Counted from the first letter of the stretch, positions 1-7,349 are shown. The stretch is DNA of 16,751 bases from Propionibacterium sp. (GCA_012719335.1 JAAYAO010000149.1:1-16751), one strand, 5' to 3'. The notes: a model not told the origin generated them from the letters alone. Numbers and translations are program-made.

Positions 1-303
1 ACCACCGCGCTGGACGTGACCGTGCAGGCCCGGGTGCTGCGGGTGCTGGACGAGGTGCTCACCGCCGACGGCGCCGCCTGCCTGTTCATCAGCCACGACC
101 TGGCCGTGGTCGCCCAGGTCTGCTCGCGGGTCGCGGTGATGCTGGACGGGCGGATCGTCGAACAGGGCACCGTCGATGAGGTCTTCGACAACCCGCAACA
201 CCGATACACCCAGGGCCTGGTGGCGACCTCCCGGCTGGACCGGGTCGAACCAGGCACCCGACTGCCGGTGGTCGGCGACTTCTGGAAGCGGGACGAATCA
301 TGA
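1..303 (+). CDS. oligopeptide/dipeptide ABC transporter ATP-binding protein, 3' end only (OppD/DppD-like)
   Basis: Only the last 100 codons are present; the 5' part lies outside the window. The fragment opens in the D-loop just after Walker B (TTALDVTVQARVL), continues with the H-loop (LFISHDLAVVAQVC), and ends in the C-terminal region typical of peptide-importer ATPases (DGRIVEQGTVDEVFDNPQHRYTQGL is read as two adjoining parts, DGRIVEQGTVDEVF and DNPQHRYTQGL). Known family role: it pairs with a second ATPase to drive uptake of di- or oligopeptides through two permeases and a lipoprotein receptor, none of which is visible here. The stop codon overlaps the start of the next ATPase by 4 bp (ATGA), as expected for a DppD-DppF or OppD-OppF pair. 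The substrate cannot be told from sequence alone; nickel or other small solutes remain possible. Confidence 0.9.
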   Translation, partial: TTALDVTVQARVLRVLDEVLTADGAACLFISHDLAVVAQVCSRVAVMLDGRIVEQGTVDEVFDNPQHRYTQGLVATSRLDRVEPGTRLPVVGDFWKRDES

Positions 304-1067
304 GCGCACCGGTGTACCAGCTCGACCGGGTGAATCGGATCTTCGGCACCACCCACGCGGTGCGCGATGTCGGATTCGACCTCGCCCCCGGGCAACGCCT
401 CGGCATCGTGGGGGAGTCGGGGTCGGGCAAATCCACCCTGCTGCGGATGATGGCCGCCCTGGACCACCCCACGTCCGGGCAGATCCGCTTCGACGGGCAA
501 CGCATCGACAACCTCGCCGAACGGCATCTGGCCTTCCTGCGCTCCCGGGTACAGGTGGTTTTCCAGGATCCCCGCTCGTCGCTGAACCCGCGGATGAAGG
601 TCGGCGACATCATTACCGAACCGTTGCGCTCCCGGTTGTTGCGCGGACGCACCGGGGTGGCCGACCCCCGCGCCCGGCTGCGGCAGGTGCTGGACGAGGT
701 GGGCCTGCCGTCCGATTCGGCCAACCGGTACCCGCACGAGTTCAGTGGCGGTCAGCGGCAGCGGATCGCGATCGCGCGGGCCCTGGCGCCGCGTCCGCGG
801 GTGTTGTTGGCCGACGAACCGGTGTCGGCGCTGGACGTGTCGGTGCGCGCCCAGGTGCTGAACCTGCTCACCGACCTGGTTGCCGAGTACGGGCTGACCA
901 CCGTGTTCGTCAGCCACGACCTGCAGGTGGTGCGCCATGTCTGCGACACGGTGGCGGTGCTGCGGCGCGGTGAGATCGTCGAATCGGGCCCGATCGAGCA
1001 GGTCTACGACCACCCTGGCCACGAATACACCCGTGAACTGCTCGCCGCGATTCCGCGGCTACGATGA
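300..1067 (+). CDS. oligopeptide/dipeptide ABC transporter ATP-binding protein (OppF/DppF-like)
   Basis: This 255-residue ATPase is complete. Visible motifs are Walker A GESGSGKST (residues 38-46), the Q-loop with Gln89 (VVFQDPRSSLNPR), the ABC signature SGGQRQR (149-155), Walker B VLLADEP (168-174), the D-loop SALD and the H-loop His206 (VFVSHD). The C-terminus (YDHPGHEYTRELLAAIP) is the usual tail of the peptide-importer subfamily. It should form the second half of a heterodimeric ATPase with the preceding gene, at the inner face of the membrane. The ATG overlaps the previous stop as ATGA, and its own stop overlaps the serA start in the same way. Translation of all three genes is therefore probably coupled. 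It is a little shorter than many OppF proteins (about 300 or more), mostly at the C-terminus. Substrate is not determined. Confidence 0.93.
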   Translation: MSAPVYQLDRVNRIFGTTHAVRDVGFDLAPGQRLGIVGESGSGKSTLLRMMAALDHPTSGQIRFDGQRIDNLAERHLAFLRSRVQVVFQDPRSSLNPRMKVGDIITEPLRSRLLRGRTGVADPRARLRQVLDEVGLPSDSANRYPHEFSGGQRQRIAIARALAPRPRVLLADEPVSALDVSVRAQVLNLLTDLVAEYGLTTVFVSHDLQVVRHVCDTVAVLRRGEIVESGPIEQVYDHPGHEYTRELLAAIPRLR

Positions 1068-2272
1068 CACGCGTGCGTGCACTGCTACTTGAGAACATCC
1101 ATCACGACGCCGCCAACCTGCTCGAACAGCGCGGTTACCAGGTGGAAACCCGCAAGGGAGCCCTCGACGAGGACGAGCTGATCGAGGCCCTCGACGGGGT
1201 CGACCTGCTCGGCATCCGGTCGAAGACCAACGTCACCGCCAAGGTGCTGGCCAACGCCGCGCACCTGGCCGCGGTGGGCGCCTTCAGCGTCGGCACCAAC
1301 CAGATCGATCTGGACTCGGCCACCGAGCACGGCACCGCGGTGTTCAACGCCCCGTACTCCAACACCCGGTCGGTGGTGGAGCTGGTGATCGGCCAGATCA
1401 TCGCGATGGCCCGCCGGATTCCCGAACGCAACGAGGCACTGCACGCCGGCACCTGGTTGAAGTCGGCCACCGGATCGCACGAGGTGCGCGGCCGGACGCT
1501 GGGCATCGTCGGGTACGGCAATATCGGCACCCAGTTGTCGGTGCTGGCCGAGGCCATCGGTATGCGGGTGTTCTTCTACGACATCGTCGACCGGCTCGCG
1601 CTGGGCAATGCGCAGCGCTGCAACTCCCTGGAGGAGTTGCTGGAGAAGGTCGAAACCGTGTCCCTGCACGTGGACGGACGCCCGGCCAATACCAACCTGA
1701 TCGGGGCCGAACAGTTCGCCCGGATGCGTCCGCGCACCTTGTTCCTCAACCTCTGCCGCGGCAACGTGGTCGACCACGAAGCCCTGCGCGACGCCCTGCT
1801 GTCGGGGCACATCGCCGGTGCGGCGATCGACGTGTTCCCCGAGGAGCCGAAGGCCAGCGGGGACTCCTTCGAGTCGTACCTGCAGGGGCTGGACAACGTG
1901 ATCCTGACCCCGCACATCGGTGGATCCACCGAGGAGGCCCAGCAGGACATCGGCCATTTCGTGGCCGGCAAGCTGCGCGACTACGCCGAGACCGGGTCGA
2001 CCATCATGTCGGTCAACCTGCCCGAGGTGGGGGTCGGCGCCGACCTGCCCGGCTGCCGGGTACTGCACCTGCACCGCAACGTGCCCGGTGTGTTGGCCAC
2101 CACCAACCAGGTCTTCGGTGACGCCGGGGTCAACATCGACCGTCAGCAACTCGCCACCCGTGGGGAGCTCGGCTACGTGGTCACCGACCTCGCCGGCGAC
2201 CTGCCCCAGTCGGCCCTGGACGCCCTGCTGGCCCTGCCCGAAACCGTGCGCCTGACCACCGTCGGACGCTGA
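1064..2272 (+). CDS. serA: D-3-phosphoglycerate dehydrogenase, short ACT-domain type
   Basis: The enzyme oxidises 3-phosphoglycerate to 3-phosphohydroxypyruvate with NAD+, the first step of serine synthesis. The 402-residue protein follows the E. coli layout (about 410). It has an N-terminal substrate domain, the NAD loop GIVGYGNIG (147-155), catalytic Arg232 (LCRGNVVDHEAL), Glu261 (FPEEP) and His284 (TPHIGGSTEE), then an ACT domain from about 331. By alignment from memory, the E. coli serine ligands His344, Asn346 and Asn364 correspond to His337, Asn339 and Asn357, so feedback inhibition by serine is likely. Many actinobacteria instead carry a long form of about 530 residues with an extra ASB domain, so this short form is less usual for the group. 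The ATG overlaps the stop of the ABC ATPase by 4 bp. A second, long serA elsewhere in the genome is possible. Confidence 0.93.
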   Translation: MTRVRALLLENIHHDAANLLEQRGYQVETRKGALDEDELIEALDGVDLLGIRSKTNVTAKVLANAAHLAAVGAFSVGTNQIDLDSATEHGTAVFNAPYSNTRSVVELVIGQIIAMARRIPERNEALHAGTWLKSATGSHEVRGRTLGIVGYGNIGTQLSVLAEAIGMRVFFYDIVDRLALGNAQRCNSLEELLEKVETVSLHVDGRPANTNLIGAEQFARMRPRTLFLNLCRGNVVDHEALRDALLSGHIAGAAIDVFPEEPKASGDSFESYLQGLDNVILTPHIGGSTEEAQQDIGHFVAGKLRDYAETGSTIMSVNLPEVGVGADLPGCRVLHLHRNVPGVLATTNQVFGDAGVNIDRQQLATRGELGYVVTDLAGDLPQSALDALLALPETVRLTTVGR

Positions 2273-2284
2273 CGCCGGTCGAGG

Positions 2285-2323
2285 GGTATTGCGTCGGTTG
2301 AGCTCGTCGAAACCAGCAACACC
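2285..2323. terminator. hairpin between convergent serA and hisN
   Basis: GGTATTGC (2285-2292) pairs with GCAACACC (2316-2323), 7 of 8 positions, and encloses GGTT/AACC (2296-2299 with 2311-2314). It fills the 57-nt gap between the serA and hisN stops. There is no T-run on either side, so intrinsic termination is inferred from position and pairing only. Confidence 0.45.
2296..2314. repeat. GGTTGAGC...GTCGAAACC dispersed repeat, copy 1 (short)
   Basis: The 19-nt string GGTTGAGCTCGTCGAAACC shares both ends with a longer copy at 11211-11245. Both copies lie between the 3' ends of convergent genes. Related strings of the form GGTTTCGAC-N-GCTCAACC are, from memory, scattered through many actinobacterial genomes. 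I could not count copies. Confidence 0.5.
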
Positions 2324-2329
2324 GAGGGG

Positions 2330-3142
2330 TCAGATCTGGACGGTGGGCTCGTTCTCGTCGTCCTCGGGCAGGGCCAGCCGGTCGGCGACGTCGTCGTGCA
2401 GCAGGCCGTTGGTGGCGATCGCGCCGGGGCCGACCGGGCCGGGCACGTTGTCGACGCTGGTGAAACGGCCGCCGGCCTCGGTCACCACGATCGAGCAGGC
2501 CGCCATGTCGTGCAGGGCCAGTTCGGGTTCGGCGGCCAGATCGACAGCTCCCTCGGCGACCAGCATGTACGACCAGAAATCACCGTAGGCGCGGGTTCGC
2601 CAGCAGTCCCGCATCAGGTCGACGAAACCCTGACCCCGGCCGGATTCGATCCAGCCGTGCAGCGAGGAGTACGACAGCGAGGCGTCCGAGATCGTGCCGA
2701 CCTTGGACACCTGACAGGGACGCGCCGAGGTCAGCGACCGTCCGGTGTAAGCACCCGAGCCCTTGGCCGCCCACCAGCGACGGTTCAGCGCCGGGGCGGA
2801 CACCACCCCGACGATCACCTCGTCGCCGTCCATCAGCGCGATCAGCGACGCCCACACCGGCACCCCGCGGACGAAGTTCTTGGTGCCGTCGATCGGGTCG
2901 ATCACCCACCGGCGCGGGCCACTGCCGGTGTCCTCGCGTTCCTCACCGTGCACCGCATCGCGGGGTCGGGAGCGACTCAGGGTGGCCCGGATCGCGTCCT
3001 CGACGGCCACATCGGCATCGGACACCGGCGACAGGTCGGGTTTGGTGCTGACCTTCAGATCGACGGCCCGGAACCGTTCCATCGTGATCGAGTCGGCTTG
3101 ATCGGCCAAGGTGTGCGCCAGGCGCAGGTCTTCCCCCGTCAT
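2330..3142 (-). CDS. hisN: histidinol-phosphatase, inositol-monophosphatase family
   Basis: The 270-residue protein has the Mg-dependent IMPase-fold motifs: GEE (66-68), IDPIDGT (81-87) and Asp212 in PELALHDMAA, followed by TEAGG (221-225). The stretch KNFVRGVPVWASLIAL with SAPALNRRWWAAKG matches the HisN branch that removes phosphate from histidinol phosphate in histidine synthesis. Other IMPase substrates cannot be excluded. The usual Trp of the WDxAA motif is His211 here. The start at 3142 (MTGEDLRLAHTLADQAD) is chosen because the family begins there. A longer frame would add 49 residues of low-complexity, unfamiliar sequence. It lies 73 nt behind rsgA on the same strand and is probably the last gene of the aroA operon. 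No other histidine gene is in the window. Confidence 0.87.
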   Translation of the reverse strand: MTGEDLRLAHTLADQADSITMERFRAVDLKVSTKPDLSPVSDADVAVEDAIRATLSRSRPRDAVHGEEREDTGSGPRRWVIDPIDGTKNFVRGVPVWASLIALMDGDEVIVGVVSAPALNRRWWAAKGSGAYTGRSLTSARPCQVSKVGTISDASLSYSSLHGWIESGRGQGFVDLMRDCWRTRAYGDFWSYMLVAEGAVDLAAEPELALHDMAACSIVVTEAGGRFTSVDNVPGPVGPGAIATNGLLHDDVADRLALPEDDENEPTVQI

Positions 3143-3215
3143 GGCTTCGACCCTACTGGCTGGCGTGCCCGAGCGCGGCGCTGCCCACAAGACGGTGAGG
3201 CGCACCCCGCAGCCC

Positions 3216-4232
3216 TCAGGCCCAATCCTCCTGGTTGGAGCGGGCGGCCAGAATCCGGCGCACCGAATCGACCCGGGCGGGGGCGGCATCCCCGCGGGTC
3301 AGGGCGGCATCCAGACCGCAATCGGGGGCGCCCTCCTCGTGGGTGCAGCCGCGCGGGCAATCGGCGGCGAACGGTGCCAGGTCGGTGAAGGCGGCGAAGA
3401 TCCGGTCGGGGGTGACATGGCTCAGCCCGAAGGAGCGCACCCCGGGGGTGTCGATCACCCAGCCCGGATCGTCCTCGTGCCCCTCGATCGGCGGCAACTG
3501 CAGGGCGACCGCCGAGGTGGAGGTGTGCCGGCCCCGTCCGGTGACCACGTTCACATGCCCGACGGCCCGCTCGGCCTCGGGGATCAGGGCATTGACCAGG
3601 GTCGACTTGCCGACCCCGGAGTGGCCGATGAACACCGAGATCCGGCCCGCCAACCGTTCCCGCATCCCGGCCGGGTCGACCCCGATCCGTACGACCTCGA
3701 TCGGCACGTCCAGCGGTGCGTAGGCCGCGACCAGCTCGTCGGGCGCGGCGAGGTCGGCCTTGGTCAGGCACAGCAACGGCTCCAACCCGCCCTCGTAGGC
3801 GGCGACCAGGATCCGGTCGATCATGCCGGTGCGCGGGGGAGGGTCGGCCAGGGCGGTGACGATCACCAACTGGTCGGCATTGGCCACCACCGGACGCTCG
3901 TAGGGGTCGTCATCGTCGGCGGTGCGCCGCAACATGGTGGTGCGGTCGAGCACCTCGACGATCCGGGCCAGGGTGCCCTCGGTGCCGGAGACGTCGCCGT
4001 CGAGCCGCACCCGGTCGCCGACGATCACGCCCTTGCGGCCCAGCGAGCGGGCCTTGGCCGCGGTCACCCGGGTGCCCTCGGTCAGGCAGCGATACCGGCC
4101 CCGGTCGATGCCGAGCACGATGCCGACGGGTAGTTCGGAATAGTTGGGCCGGTCCTTGGTGCGGGGGCGGCTGCGGCGGGGACGGTCGAAGGACTCCGGG
4201 TCCTCGTCGTAGTCCTCCCAGCGGTCGCTCAC
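3216..4232 (-). CDS. rsgA: ribosome small subunit-dependent GTPase A
   Basis: RsgA is a circularly permuted GTPase that checks late maturation of the 30S subunit. In this 338-residue protein the motifs come in the permuted order: OB-fold region about 35-125, G4 TKAD (157-160), G1 GHSGVGKST (203-211), a likely G2 segment GRGRHTSTS (232-240), G3 DTPG (261-264), then a zinc cluster Cys292, Cys296, His298, Cys305. The start is a GTG at 4232 that overlaps the aroA TGA as GTGA; a GAAGG ribosome site lies 6 nt upstream. A longer ATG at 4301 would give 23 residues of Arg/Gly-rich sequence lying wholly inside aroA, so I rejected it. The acidic/basic N-terminus (residues 1-30) is an actinobacterial extension. 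The pairing with aroA is, from memory, the same in mycobacteria. Confidence 0.94.
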   Translation of the reverse strand: MSDRWEDYDEDPESFDRPRRSRPRTKDRPNYSELPVGIVLGIDRGRYRCLTEGTRVTAAKARSLGRKGVIVGDRVRLDGDVSGTEGTLARIVEVLDRTTMLRRTADDDDPYERPVVANADQLVIVTALADPPPRTGMIDRILVAAYEGGLEPLLCLTKADLAAPDELVAAYAPLDVPIEVVRIGVDPAGMRERLAGRISVFIGHSGVGKSTLVNALIPEAERAVGHVNVVTGRGRHTSTSAVALQLPPIEGHEDDPGWVIDTPGVRSFGLSHVTPDRIFAAFTDLAPFAADCPRGCTHEEGAPDCGLDAALTRGDAAPARVDSVRRILAARSNQEDWA

Positions 4233-5611
4233 CGACTGCCTTCCGGTGCCTCGGCCGCATCCTCGGCGGCCTGTTCGGCGGCGGCCTCGGCCTTCAACCA
4301 CTGTTCCGACTGGGCCAGCATGTCGAGCCAGCGCTGCGGGAAGTCGGGCATCGTCTTCGAGGTCGAACCGATGTCGTCGATGGTGATGCCGTCCACCACC
4401 AGGCCCAGTACCGCGGCGCAGTGCGCCATCCGGTGATCGTCGTAGGACCGGAATTCGCCACCGTGCAGCAGCCGGGCGTGCACCGACAAGCCGTCATTGT
4501 TCTCGATCACATGCCCGCCGAGCTCGTTCAGCTCCACGTGCAGGGCCTGCAACCGGTCGGTTTCGTGGCCGCGGATGTGACCCACACCGGTGATCCGGGT
4601 GTTGCCGTCGGCCAGGGCGGCGATCGCCACCACCACCGGGGTCAGTTCGCTGGCCGCGGTCAGGTCGAGTTCCCCGGCCCCGTGCAGCCGGTGCCCGCCG
4701 GTGACGGTCAGGCCGCGTTCGTCCAGCACCACCTCGGCGCCGAACCGGGTCAGGATCTCGCGCAACAGGTCACCGGGCTGGTGGGTCTCGGCCGGCCAGT
4801 CGGTGACGGTCACCGAACCGCCGGTGACCGCCGCGGCGGCCAGGAAGGGGGCGGCATTCGACAGGTCGGGTTCGACCACCGTGTCCATCGCCCGGATCGG
4901 CCCGGGGGCGACGATCCACCGGTCGGGGTGGGAGTCGTCGATCACCACGCCGCGTTCGCGCAGCATCGCCACGGTCATGTCGATGTGCGGACGCGACGGC
5001 AGGGTCGGGCCGACATGCTGAATGTCCACGCCACGGACGTAGCGTGCCCCGGCCAGCAACAAACCGGAGATGTACTGGCTGGAGGTGCTCGAATCGATCC
5101 GGATCGCCCCACCGGGCAGATCCGGGCGGCCCAGCACCGCGAAGGGCAGCGATTCGGCGTCGTCGATCACCGCGCCCATGTCGGCCAGGGCGTCGATCAA
5201 CGGCCGCATCGGACGGGTGCGGGCCGCCTCGTCACCGTCGAACAGGATCGCGCCCTCACTGATCGCCGCCAGTGGCGGCACGAACCGCATCACGGTGCCG
5301 GCCAGGCCGCAGTCGATGATCCCGTCGCCGTGCAATTGCCGTGGCGGGGTGATGTGCCACTCGTCGCCCGAGTCGTCGATCTGCACGCCCAATTGCCGCA
5401 ATGCGGCACGCATCAGCCGGGTGTCGCGGGCGTCGAGGCCACCCCGCACCGTGGACGGGCCGTCCGACAGCGCCGCGAGCAGCAGCACCCGGTTCGTTTC
5501 CGACTTCGAACCCGGCACCGAGACGGTGGCATGCACCCGCTGTTCGGCGATCGGTGCCGGCCACGCCGAATGCAGGGCACGGCGAGGTCGGGGGTTGGGC
5601 GAGGAAGTCAC
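4229..5611 (-). CDS. aroA: 3-phosphoshikimate 1-carboxyvinyltransferase (EPSP synthase)
   Basis: AroA joins shikimate-3-phosphate and PEP to make EPSP in the shikimate pathway. The 460-residue protein shows the substrate loop PGSKSETNR (33-41), CGLAGTVMRF (101-110), SSTSSQYISGLLLAGA (174-189), SELTPVV (321-327), GHETDRL (348-354, catalytic Glu350) and YDDHRMA (390-396). At the E. coli Pro101 position it has Phe110 (GTVMRF), which I recall as common in actinobacterial AroA. The last 25 residues are an Ala/Glu-rich tail beyond the conserved fold. The start is GTG at 5611, 18 nt after the DoxX-like gene; no strong ribosome site is visible, so translation may depend on read-on from that gene. Its stop overlaps the rsgA start. 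Confidence 0.94.
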   Translation of the reverse strand: MTSSPNPRPRRALHSAWPAPIAEQRVHATVSVPGSKSETNRVLLLAALSDGPSTVRGGLDARDTRLMRAALRQLGVQIDDSGDEWHITPPRQLHGDGIIDCGLAGTVMRFVPPLAAISEGAILFDGDEAARTRPMRPLIDALADMGAVIDDAESLPFAVLGRPDLPGGAIRIDSSTSSQYISGLLLAGARYVRGVDIQHVGPTLPSRPHIDMTVAMLRERGVVIDDSHPDRWIVAPGPIRAMDTVVEPDLSNAAPFLAAAAVTGGSVTVTDWPAETHQPGDLLREILTRFGAEVVLDERGLTVTGGHRLHGAGELDLTAASELTPVVVAIAALADGNTRITGVGHIRGHETDRLQALHVELNELGGHVIENNDGLSVHARLLHGGEFRSYDDHRMAHCAAVLGLVVDGITIDDIGSTSKTMPDFPQRWLDMLAQSEQWLKAEAAAEQAAEDAAEAPEGSR

Positions 5612-5629
5612 AACAGATCGACGTACCCC

Positions 5630-6187
5630 TCAGGAGGTGATGGCCTTGCGAGCGGCCTTGGCCTGCTTGCGGGCTTCCTTCTTGGCCTTGTTGGCTTCCT
5701 TGGTGATCCGCTTCTTGGCCTTGCGGGTCTGGTCGGTGAGCTTCTCGGTACCGGCCTGGGCGCGCCACGCCAGCGAGGGCTTGCCCTCGGTGTCCTGGGA
5801 GGCGAGCAACACCCCGCCGAGCAGCGACACGTTGCCCACGAAGGAATCGTTGTTGGGCACGCCACCACCGAAGGGGCTCGACCCGATGGTGCGCGGCAGC
5901 GAGGACGCCGCGAGCAGTGCGGCACCGAGGCGACGGCCCTTACCGGTGGCCAGCATCGCGGCACCGGCGAGCTGGGCGACACCGCCCAGCCGCACCAGGG
6001 TGGCGGTGTCGGTGGGGATGGAGGCGGCCACTTCGGCCGGGGCGTAGCGCTTGACCATCGGCACCACGGTGTCGGCCACCGGCTGTACGGTCGGCACAAC
6101 GGACTCCGGGTCGCGAAGGGCCTGGACGCCGCGCACGGCGTAGACGCTGGCGAGCATGGATCGGGCAACGAATCGCAAGAGGCTCAT
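5630..6187 (-). CDS. DoxX-family-like membrane protein with Lys-rich tail
   Basis: This 185-residue protein has an N-terminal amphipathic/hydrophobic segment (3-23), a central hydrophobic block (about 62-98, LVRLGGVAQLAGAAMLATG then LGAALLAASS) and a third hydrophobic segment (117-130). These resemble the short four-helix DoxX fold. From about residue 150 to the end it is a highly basic, probably helical tail rich in Lys, Ala and Arg. Start at ATG 6187, with GAAGG immediately upstream. It heads the probable operon with aroA, rsgA and hisN and is divergent from the SRAP gene across 95 nt. DoxX proteins are loosely linked to thiol-redox or membrane functions, but no activity can be assigned. 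The family call is by overall pattern only. Confidence 0.65.
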   Translation of the reverse strand: MSLLRFVARSMLASVYAVRGVQALRDPESVVPTVQPVADTVVPMVKRYAPAEVAASIPTDTATLVRLGGVAQLAGAAMLATGKGRRLGAALLAASSLPRTIGSSPFGGGVPNNDSFVGNVSLLGGVLLASQDTEGKPSLAWRAQAGTEKLTDQTRKAKKRITKEANKAKKEARKQAKAARKAITS

Positions 6188-6270
6188 ACCTTCTTTCTAC
6201 CGGTTCCGCGGGCTGTGGACAACATGCTGATCCGATTGGCGACCCCCGGTGGCGGCGCTGCGACGCATGT

Positions 6271-6283
6271 CACAATGCCCCCA
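6271..6283 (+). promoter_or_regulatory. possible leaderless promoter of the SRAP gene
   Basis: The hexamer CACAAT (6271-6276) ends exactly 6 nt before the ATG at 6283, and no ribosome site precedes the ATG. This is the geometry of actinobacterial leaderless transcripts. No convincing -35 is seen. Confidence 0.3.
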
Positions 6284-6999
6284 TGTGTGGGCGTTATGCG
6301 GCTGCTGCCGACCTGACCGAGCTGGTCGAACGCTTCTCGGTGGTGGAAGTCACCGGCGAACCACCGCCACCACGGTGGAACATCGCCCCGACCGATCCGG
6401 TGTCGGTGGTCACCGCACGTCGTGACGAGCCCGGTAGGGCGTTGCGGGTGGTGCGGTGGGGGCTGGTGCCGTCCTGGTCGAAGGGGCCCGGTGAGAAGCG
6501 GGCCCCGCTGATCAATGCCCGCGCCGAAACGGTCACCGAGAAACCCAGTTTCCGCAAGGCCTTCGCGGCGCGGCGCTGCATCGTGCCGATGGACGGCTAC
6601 TACGAATGGCGGGGGGCCACCGAGGCCGGCAAACAGGTGCGCCAACCCTGGTTCCTGCACCGCCGCGACGGTGCCGGGGCGGCCACCGCCGGCATCTACG
6701 AGTGGTGGCGCGACGACTCCCTGCCCTCGGATCACCCGCAGGCCTGGTTGCCCAGTTGCGCGATCCTCACCACCGAGGCGACCGATGACATCGGCCACCT
6801 GCACGACCGAATGCCGGTACTGCTCGAACCCGAACACTGGACCGATTGGCTGACCGCCGAGCCGACCGACGCCGAACTGCTGCTGCGGCAGCGCACCGAG
6901 GCGATGTCGGGCCTGCTCACCGCCCACCCGGTCTCGCGCCGGGTGAACAAGGTCGGCCGGGAAGGTGCGGATCTGGTCGAGGCGATCGACCCGGCCTGA
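6283..6999 (+). CDS. SOS response-associated peptidase (SRAP/HMCES/YedK family)
   Basis: SRAP proteins bind abasic sites in single-stranded DNA and form a stable thiazolidine DNA-protein crosslink through the Cys that follows the removed Met. In this 238-residue protein the key residues are in place: Cys2 (MCGRY), Asn33 in RWNIAPT, Asn78 in INARAE, Glu108 in GYYEW and His174 in LHDRMP, followed by HPVSRRVNK (215-223). Length is close to the mycobacterial homologue (about 250). It sits next to the aroA operon, as Rv3226c does near aroA in M. tuberculosis (from memory). No LexA box was recognised upstream. The gene is single and probably transcribed from its own leaderless promoter. Family assignment is firm; its induction by DNA damage here is not shown. 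Confidence 0.93.
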   Translation: MCGRYAAAADLTELVERFSVVEVTGEPPPPRWNIAPTDPVSVVTARRDEPGRALRVVRWGLVPSWSKGPGEKRAPLINARAETVTEKPSFRKAFAARRCIVPMDGYYEWRGATEAGKQVRQPWFLHRRDGAGAATAGIYEWWRDDSLPSDHPQAWLPSCAILTTEATDDIGHLHDRMPVLLEPEHWTDWLTAEPTDAELLLRQRTEAMSGLLTAHPVSRRVNKVGREGADLVEAIDPA

Positions 7000-7029
7000 G
7001 CCGCCGTGCAGAAGTTGGCGACTGTCGGC

Positions 7030-7108
7030 GTGACTGAAAACGACACGATTCAGCACCCTCGTGACCATAGTGTCGACGGACCCTCGAAATCGTGTCGTTT
7101 TCAGTCAC
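7030..7108. repeat. 79-bp element bounded by a perfect 21-bp inverted repeat
   Basis: The left arm 7030-7050 begins GTGACTGAAAACGACACG. The right arm 7088-7108 is its exact reverse complement and ends in CGTGTCGTTTTCAGTCAC. All 21 positions pair, around a 37-nt spacer; pairing stops abruptly on both sides. The arms (about 43% GC) are far less GC-rich than the surroundings. It begins 30 nt after the SRAP stop. It may be a small non-autonomous repeat (MITE/REP-like), a terminator without U-tract, or a structured RNA. No target-site duplication is evident. Confidence 0.7.
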
Positions 7109-7257
7109 CACCCGAGCCGGCACGCCCGATCGGGCCCGGGAAGGCGCCCCGAGTATTGCCGGGCAACTCGGGACCAAAGGCTCATCAGCGATATGACCAA
7201 GGGCCCATTGACTCCCCGGGCCGGTGCCGGGCAGAGCCGGAACGCTTCGGCGAGGGC

Positions 7258-7285
7258 GGGAATATGCCCCACCCGAACAGGTGTT
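7258..7285 (+). promoter_or_regulatory. SigR/SigH-type promoter upstream of sigH (autoregulation)
   Basis: GGGAAT (7258-7263), a 19-nt spacer and GTT (7283-7285) fit the known thiol-oxidative-stress sigma factor consensus (GGAAT-N18/19-GTT). In Streptomyces and mycobacteria this sigma factor transcribes its own gene. Start of transcription would fall near 7291-7296, close to an in-frame ATG at 7295. Confidence 0.7.
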
Positions 7286-7334
7286 GTACTCGGCATGGTG
7301 ATCACCGAGGCCCGCACCGCGAAGCAATCAGCGG

Positions 7335-7349
7335 TACTCTCGTACGTGA
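7335..7349 (+). promoter_or_regulatory. possible second, leaderless-type promoter for the short form of sigH
   Basis: TACTCT (7335-7340) fits TANNNT and lies 5 nt before GTG 7346 and 8 nt before ATG 7349. No -35 is evident, so this is weak. Confidence 0.22.

Larger units (their letters stand above)
7000..7348. other. 349-nt non-coding region between the SRAP gene and sigH
   Basis: The region holds, in order, the 21-bp inverted-repeat element (7030-7108), a 7-bp inverted repeat CCCGAGT/ACTCGGG (7148-7154 with 7166-7172), a SigR/SigH-type promoter (7258-7285), an upstream in-frame ATG (7295) and a weak second -10 candidate (7335-7340). Open frames here have no recognisable protein character. 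Confidence 0.6.

Noticed and set aside
3143..3289. A 49-residue N-terminal extension of hisN
   Set aside because: The Pro/Arg-rich extension lacks family similarity and crosses into the rsgA 3' end; MTGEDLRLAHTL is the normal start.
4421..6316. A 631-codon plus-strand frame opposite aroA and the DoxX-like gene
   Set aside because: Composition is that of an antisense shadow, and the minus-strand frame encodes a clear EPSP synthase with all motifs.
7061..7348. Extension of the sigma factor back to 7061
   Set aside because: It would read through the inverted-repeat element and the promoter, with no protein-like sequence before 7295.
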